A stretch of DNA of 64,000 nt from Akebia trifoliata (Eukaryota; Streptophyta; Magnoliopsida; Ranunculales; Lardizabalaceae), in assembly GCA_017979445.1 (NCBI GenBank), contig CM030706.1:17470967-17534966 (forward strand), in the 5' to 3' direction. How positions within the stretch are numbered: position 1 is the first letter of the stretch; every line of letters begins with the position of its first letter. Shown in pieces: positions 57,553 to 64,000 of this stretch. The translations under genes were made by a program, and so were the position numbers. The notes under the pieces are model-generated. The model was not told the DNA's origin. It saw only the letters and a program-made list of their open reading frames with translations, and did not search any database.

Positions 57553-58650
57553 CTATTGCTGGTGCTCAATACTAGACAAGAAAGCCTCTATGTCAAATTC
57601 CTGCCCAAGGTCATCTAGTAGAGGCCCCGAAGTATCATGATGAGGTTGGGGCTCCGCATCTGCCAGAGGTGAAGGTGGTAGAGGTGTATTTGAAGTTGTT
57701 CTGAGCAATTTGGTCAGGTTGGTGTTGCCAAAAGTTTTAGCCAGAATCATACGAGGAAGATTGGTATTGAGTTGACATTCAAGGGCAAGACACAAAATAA
57801 GGTGACCAAAACCTAAACCTCTCTTGGAGTTAAGCTGGAGTGTAGTGACAATATGCTGAAGGATAAGAGTGGGTAAGCATACAGGCATACATGAAGTCAC
57901 ACAGTATAGGATGTCATATTGGTTGGAGGCCAATTCGGTGAAGTTGCCAACACGAGGGTATAGGTTGCGTAAAAAAATCTGATGTAGAATACGCAATGGA
58001 GTACGCAGACTTGTTGCGCGAATGGCACCATCAGTAGACCAACGTAGCCGATTTTTAGGGCTACCAAGCACTTGTTGAAGTTGATCATGGTGAATTGAGT
58101 AGTCGGGGTCTGGCATAGGCATAGGCTCATCGGTGTCAAGAATCCCTAAAATGCGACCAATGGTGTGAGGAGTCACCAAAATGTGAAAGAGAGGTCGAAG
58201 ATGGAACGCGGTGACTACTAGGAACAAAGGATTAGTTGTGGATTTCGTTACGCTGGCATAGAAGTTTGTCACTCACATTGCGTTGGTGTCACCACCGAAG
58301 TTGATCAACTCTTCCCACCCCATCCGATGAAGCATATCAAGTACGCCATATTTGAGGGCAATAGATTCTTGAACGTTACATTCGCATATGACAGTACATT
58401 TCTTGAAGACAGCACAATGAGAGACATAACTGGCATGCTCCACTGGTAAGTCCTTTTTAGAAGTTGAATCGTCGTCAAGTGATTGGGAAGATGAAGGCGA
58501 AGACGGAGAATAGTGAGTAGAAGAAGTAGCATGCTTGGCTTTCTTAGCACGTGATGAGCTCCGAGGAGGTGGATTGGTGCCTCCTTTGGCCATTAAAATG
58601 GCTACTAGGGTGATAGGAAAAAAGGCAAGGAGGAACAACATGACGAACAT
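57553..58650 (-). pseudogene. Env-position ORF of a SIRE-like copia, plant transposon-protein-like domain
   Basis: 366 codons on the minus strand broken by a single in-frame TGA (58275-58273). The likely start is the Met at 58593 (MAKGGTNPPPRSSSRAKK), followed by a Ser-rich, basic stretch and CAVFKKCTVICECNVQESIA. After the TGA: VTNFYASVTKSTTNPLFLVV, LVTPHTIGRILGILDTDEPM, YPRVGNFTELASNQYDILYC and SKRGLGFGHLILCLALE. This pattern resembles the 'putative plant transposon protein' domain (PF20167/Transposase_32), from memory. The C-terminus is acidic (LLDDLGQEFDIEAFLSSIEH). Position between pol and polypurine tract is where SIRE elements carry their env-like ORF. No clear signal peptide or membrane span after the MAK start. 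It is cut on its upstream side by the chromovirus LTR. Confidence 0.6.
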
Positions 58651-58719
58651 GGTGTTAAAGAGATGAGGGAGAAGGAAAAAATGAATGAAATGGAGAGAGA
58701 AAGTAACCTAGAGAGAGGT
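58651..58719 (-). other. Leader of the env-position ORF up to the chromovirus junction
   Basis: Purine-rich on the plus strand (AGAGATGAGGGAGAAGG, GGAGAGAGAAAG). The last five bases before the chromovirus LTR are gaggt; a matching target duplication would lie beyond the window. Confidence 0.5.
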
Positions 58720-61700
58720 TGTCAAGCCTCGAAATACCAACACAAATCCCGAGGATTCACCAGTAAGAATGTAGTAGTGTGAGGTAAACTTACACACAAC
58801 CTGATAAAGCAGTCAAGAAACATAATACTAAGAGATAAAAATATACGTAGAGGAAACTATATTGAATAACCTTAAATCAAAGTAGCGGAAGCTAAATAGT
58901 CATAATCATAATCCATGATAATCCTCAACATCATATCCATATCCCAAAATACAACTCCTAAAAAAATAATCATCTCCCATCATTCAAAATTTAAATACAA
59001 GATCTAAACCCCTAAAGTGATCCTTAAATTGATGGGGGATGCAGAACGTCAACATAATCTTCTACGGGAACCTCCTCAAATGGTTCCTTGTAAGTAGGCT
59101 CCTCAAAAGTTGGGCAATCTGAAAGGGTGAAGGATAGGGTAAGTAATAGGGGGATGTTACTCAGTAGGATGAATGCCGTTCTAACAATGAGTCATATATG
59201 CCCGAGTAATCATCTAAACAGTTAAATAATGTAGAATTTTCATAATATAATATATGAGAATAGTTTAAGCATAATTAGTAAGAAATTGTAATAAACTTCA
59301 ATTTATCATTTAAAGTAGCATATACAACTTCCAAATGGAAATCGTCTATCAGCATTGCAAATAATGAAAATGTACATAATACGAACACGACAATGTGGTC
59401 GCTAAGAGAGCGAAAGATCATGCCGATATAACCGCCTCGACTTTGGAAAATTTAATATTTTAAACTTCAAATCTGACGTGAAATCCCGTCATTATAATCT
59501 AATTATGTGGCCGATCTAGGATACCACGGTCAGGTGACCATTTATCTAGCTTAGACTGGTCATTGACTAAGAACCCAATATTGAGTTCAACTATCGGTAA
59601 GATTGACCATTTGACGACTACAGACTAACATTGATCACTAACTAACCTAGGAGACCCCTTGTATTGACGCCTATCAAGAGGCAATGCATGTAAACCCTGT
59701 CTACCTTTATACTATACAAAAACCACCTTTACACACACAATGTTCCCCAGAAAAGAAGTAGGAGAAATTCCCAGATCTCAAAAGCTGTAATATACTCTAA
59801 GGTATCCCATACTACCGAAGAGAATATGACATCTAGTGCTAATCCTATATTGACCCACTATTTCTAAAAATATAGCAACGCATGACTCTTTGTAGCTTTT
59901 CTACAACTCTTTTCTGATAAACAAAATATTTTGTTTTGTATAGTATATACTAGTTTCTTTTTATAGAAAATACTAGCAAGTTCGGTAGTGTCTTCCAGTA
60001 ACATCCATCTGTCTTTTTATCAATCTATAATCCATCCATCTATCTATCTATCATGTCTTACGTGGCATGACCACTGCATAAGACTAAAGGCACTGTCTCA
60101 TCATTCAGTTGAGAACATACGTTCTCTCTATCCATTCATCAATCAATCGATCAATCCATTGTCTAACTTCCTACATATCTATCAAAGTATCTTTATTTTT
60201 AAAAGTTATTCGAGACCCATAGGACATCAATCAATTCTAGTTGACGATTTTGGTTGAGTCGAAAGACTTGAAAAAATATGATAAAAAACCATAAAACGTA
60301 AAAATTGGAAAAATAGTCAAAATTTGACTAAGTGTTGGAAAAAGTGATTTTTCAATGTTGTTGAAATTGAAAATGGGTTTTTATAAATGAAAGCTCTCGA
60401 AAGTAAGAAACACCATGTAATTTTTATACCTTAATTTCAAGTAATGCTAAAGATATCACGTTTTGAAAATTGGACAAAAGCATCGAAATTTACGTTTTGT
60501 TCTTGAAACCAGAAATTACATTTTAATATGATGAGATTTGGATTTCAAAACCATTTCCAAAGTTTCCAAATGGGGGGTAAAATCATAATTTCATTAAAGA
60601 ATTAAAGTAAATGGAAAAAAAATAAAAATAAAGAAGACATTTTTTAATGAAATAAAGGTATGAAAATAGTGTATTTGTTGTGGGGGAAATAGTGCTGAAA
60701 CTATTTTTCCTATTCTGAAAGTTTTTGGGTCTGACGGTAGGTTTCGAACTTTTTTCTTGTTTTCAAATTTTTTTCGTTGAAAAATGTCAAAATCATTAAA
60801 TAAGGCATTGAATTGTTTCTCAAACATCATACAATTCCTAAAAAATTTAAATCACACCTAATAAACTAAAATCTATTGAAAGAAACTACAACATTACTAT
60901 TCAATCCATTCAAACATGTATAAATTCAGTGAAATAAACTTTAAATGTGAGAAAAACTATTATAATCAAGATTTAATGCATTTTCTCTGAAAATCTTATA
61001 TAATTTGAGGATTGAAACGAAAACATGTTACTTGGATAAATCTTAATGATTGATTGGTGGTGAAATGGCACGAAGGACGAGGTTGGTGGTCTCAGATGCA
61101 ATATGATCGGGTGGTTGCGATACTCTTGGTGACGACAGTCCCTTTCTTTCCTATGACGAAGTACGAATCTTTTCCCAAGTAAATGAAACCCCGAGTGAGA
61201 TGTATCAACACCCATTCGTTGATTTTTGGTAAGGGACAGAGAGAACGAAAGAGAAAATAGGCTCCAAGACCGTGAGATTGTAGAGTCCGACGTCATCTCC
61301 AACTTCTTTTTTATTGTCGAAGTTCAACGATCCCTCGACCTCGATGGATCTAGAAAGGAAAAGAGTGGAAACCCTTAGTTCTCAATTAGCTAAGATTTGG
61401 GGGTTATTAAAGAGAAATAAAAGTAAAGTAAAAGAAATCATATTTCTTTTATTTAAAGGCTTGAGGGGCAAAGTTGGTATTTCTCATTTATTTTTATTTT
61501 TATTTTTGATGATAACTTGACTTTTTGAACTCGAATTTGAGCATGCTTGCAGGCTAAAGTATGTTTTTCGACCCTTATGAGTTCAATGACGAAGTCAAAT
61601 TTTGTTAAAAATGAACAGAGTAAATTATGAGTATTTATCCTTAGTTCTTCTATTAGAATTTTTCTCAAAATTTTAATATTTGGTTTCCTCGAGATATGAA

Positions 61701-61720
61701 TTGTAACTTGAGGTATTACA
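58720..61720 (-). repeat. Chromovirus (Tekay-type) 3' LTR, intact length
   Basis: 3001 bp, ends TGTCAAGCCTCG and GAGGTATTACA, giving TG...CA on the minus strand with an 8-base CCTCAAG/GAGGCTTG-like inverse at the termini. Homologous to the split LTR 10378-12053 plus 31329-32763. A run of ATCT/ATCC repeats lies at 60,000-60,050. No open frame here is coding. It interrupts the copia element, so is younger than it. Confidence 0.88.
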
Positions 61721-61732
61721 TTATCCCCCCTT
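61721..61732 (-). other. Chromovirus polypurine tract
   Basis: Minus strand AAGGGGGGATAA immediately before the LTR start TGTAATACC. It primes second-strand synthesis in the life cycle. Confidence 0.88.
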
Positions 61733-61739
61733 AAATAAA

Positions 61740-63030
61740 ATTCTGTCCTCGAAATTAAGACATACCTCAATCCAAGAATAAGTTCGAAAATTTAGTCCGT
61801 ATCTCCATTTCTTTCTCCTAAGTCACCTCCTCGACATTATGATGTCTCCAAAGTACTTTTACTAACGGGATAGCTCGCGATCTCAACATCTTCTCCTTAC
61901 GATCAAGAATTTGCTCTAGCCCTTCCTTATATGATATGTCTTCCTCTAGGTTCAAAGATTGCCAATCAATAACAAGGGATGGGTCCAGTTCATACTTCAT
62001 CAACATTGATACATAAAATACTTTGTGAATCTTTTCCAACTGAGTGGGTGATGCCAACTTGCATGCAACCATGCCAACTCTGTCCATAATCTCAAACGAT
62101 CCCACATATCTCGGCTTTAGTTTACCCTTAATCCCAAACCTGTTGATTCCTCTCCTAGGATAAACCTTCAAAAATACAAAGTCACTCACCACAAATTCTA
62201 ATGGTCGTCGACGGTGATTTGCATAGCTTTTCTGTCAACTTTGTGCGACTTGCAATTTCTCTCGAATAGTTCTAATCTTCACAGTAGTCTCTGAGACGAT
62301 GTTGGGTCCCAATATAATATTGTCCCTGACTTTTGCCCAACAATTCAATGATCTACATGGCTTGCCATACAATTCCTCAAATGGTGCCATGCCTATACTA
62401 GATTGGTAACTATTGTTATTGGTAAATTCGACGAAGACTAAGTGATTTTCCAATTGCCTTGAAAATCTAGCACACAAGCCCTTAAGATATCCTCCAGTAT
62501 CTGTATAACATGTTCCGACTGCCCATTAGTCTATGGATGGAATGCGATACTCATCTTCAGCTTCGTACCAATTGCAACTTGAAAACTTTGCCATAATTGA
62601 GATGTAAAACGTAGTTCCCTATCAGATACAATTAAAACTGGGATTCCATGTAACTTTACAATCTCTGAGACATAAATCCTGCTCAATATATCTATAGTGC
62701 AGGTCATCTTGATTGATAAAAATGAGCGGATTTATAAGTCTATCCACAATCACCCAAACTACATCAATCCCATCACTGGCATTTGACAATCCACAAACAA
62801 AATCCATAGTCACGTGCTCCCATTTCCATTCCAGAATATGAAGTGGTTGTAACAACCCTGCATACTTCTTATGCTCAGTTTTTACTTGCTGACATGTCAT
62901 ACAACAACTCACATACTGGACAATATGCTTCTTCATCCCTGGATACCAAAAGATCCTCTTCACGTCTTGATACATCATGGTACTCCGTGGATGAATAGAA
63001 AAATGGGACTCATGGGCTTCATCCATTATG
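61740..63030 (-). pseudogene. Chromovirus integrase and chromodomain end
   Basis: Minus strand. Zinc-binding region at 63026 on: HPRSTMMYQDVKRIFWYPGM, VSCCMTCQQVKTEHKKY. Core: LHILEWKWEHVTMDFVCGL with the first Asp, then IDVVWVIVDRL. Frames then change; 62477-62235 has FSRQLENHLVFVEFTNNNSY and GMAPFEELYGKPCRS. The C-terminal part 62192-61818 reads GKLKPRYVGSFEIMDRVG, LEKIHKVFYVSMLMKYELD and the chromodomain-like ILDRKEKMLRSRAIPLVKVL WRHHNVEEVT. Here TAG stands for the conserved Trp (61817-61815) and the frame continues EKEMEIR. Chromodomain-bearing integrases of this group target heterochromatin. Confidence 0.88.
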
Positions 63031-64000
63031 TCTTCCCTTAATAAAACATCACGAGGAACCCAAAGTTTATTCTTGAATCTTATGCCACCATCATCATGAA
63101 TTCTCCAACTTGGATCATCGAGGTCCTTGATCTTTTTCTAATATATTTCCAATTCTGTATCTATCTTCTGTGTTTCAATGACCTTCTCAATGATCTGGGG
63201 TTGTACTCACATCTGAGCTACATAAGATTTGTATTCATTGGTTTTTGAGGGAATGTGAAATGCATAATTAGTTGCGGTTTCCAATATTTTCCAATCCTCA
63301 ATTCTTATGTGAGCAAGCACCCCCTATTTCTTACAACTTAAAGTATTTACACTACATTAGCCTTACCAGGATGGTAATGCAATGTCAAGTCGTAATCCTT
63401 CAAGTACTTTATCCATCGCTTTTGTCTCATGTTTAAATCTTTCTACGAGAATAAATATCTGAGGTTCTTGTGATCTGAATACACTTCAAAGGTAGCCATA
63501 CAAGTAGTGTCTCCAAACCTTGAGTGACTGCACTATAGCCGCAAACTCTAAATCATGGGTCCAATAGTTCTTCTCGTGGATCTTCAACTATTTTGAAGCA
63601 TAAGCAATTATCCGACTACCCTGCATTAGTAAACACCCAAGTTCCGTATGAAAAGCGTCGACATAAATGATATATTTCTTTCCTGGCTTAGGGACTATCA
63701 AAATGGGTGTTGTGGTTAGTCGCGTCTTCAACTTCTAGAATGTTATTTCACAATTGTCGGTCCATTCAAACTTGACCCCTTTCAAAGTTAACTTCGTTAA
63801 TGGCAAAACTATCTTAGAGAAATCTTTTACAAACCTACGGTAGTATCCTGCAAGTCCAAGGAAATTCTTGATCTCAATAACTGTGGTCGATTTTTGCCAG
63901 TTCATGAACACTTCAATCTTCGACGGATCCACAGATATCCCATTCTTGAAAACTACATCCCCCAAGAATTTCATTTCATCTAACCATAATTCATACTTGG
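63031..64000 (-). pseudogene. Chromovirus reverse transcriptase end and RNase H, continuing off the window
   Basis: 63974-63735 is open: MKFLGDVVFKNGISVDPSKI, TTVIEIKNFLGLAGYYRRFV and PLTKLTLKGVKFEWTD, the reverse transcriptase thumb and start of RNase H. Further pieces with stops include [18 protein letters not shown] (about 63,400). The catalytic reverse transcriptase core and gag lie beyond the right edge. The linker 63,031-63,330 is frameshifted integrase N-terminal sequence. Confidence 0.85.

Noticed and set aside
1..64000. tRNA or rRNA genes
   Set aside because: None recognised by eye; the tRNA-like matches are retroelement primer-binding sites of 12-20 bases.

Overview
The window is plant nuclear DNA, most likely from a eudicot. 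It is a pile of retrotransposons nested in one another, with no intact host gene. The evidence is polymerase fragments with the signatures of plant Ty3/gypsy (Tat/Ogre and Tekay chromovirus) and Ty1/copia (SIRE) lineages, long LTRs (2.3-3.5 kb), plant-type primer-binding sites, hAT-type miniature elements, and a lone plant-like first exon with a splice donor. No rRNA, tRNA, CRISPR or bacterial operon was seen. Identities come from remembered protein families; no database search was run.

Layout. 1-4,000: the only stretch not dominated by retroelements. It has a hAT-type miniature element (991-1386, perfect 8-bp target duplication), a 200-bp tandem duplication, and a 63-codon first exon on the minus strand (3394-3582) resembling plant C2-domain membrane-anchored proteins. 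About 4,440-9,980: a decayed Retand-like Tat element on the minus strand (RNase H and integrase remains, a 70-bp tandem array, an opposite-strand ORF, one LTR). 10,378-33,630: a Tekay-type chromovirus remnant on the minus strand. Its LTR is split by a nearly complete 19.3-kb Ogre/Tat element on the plus strand (12,054-31,323; target duplication ataca/gtaca). That element carries a degenerate gag-pol, an antisense plant-mobile-domain ORF and a 966-bp hAT insertion.

33,702-39,613: a gutted SIRE-type copia element (minus) whose 5' LTR is broken by a second Ogre-type element (39,614-56,172, minus). This second Ogre is the best preserved, with a 622-codon open stretch covering protease end, G-patch and reverse transcriptase, but its 5' LTR is cut to about 700 bp. 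56,173-58,719: the 3' end of another SIRE-like element with a long ORF in the env position. 58,720-64,000: the 3' LTR and pol end of another Tekay chromovirus, running off the window.

The coding parts are almost all pseudogenes with stops and frameshifts, so nothing here need work together now. The non-coding parts of the Tat elements are the most unusual: minisatellites with pitches of 17, 28, 33 (nested in 141), 38, about 69 and about 70 bp, and an LTR segment of 363 nt with no G. The relative order of insertion can be read from which element interrupts which.
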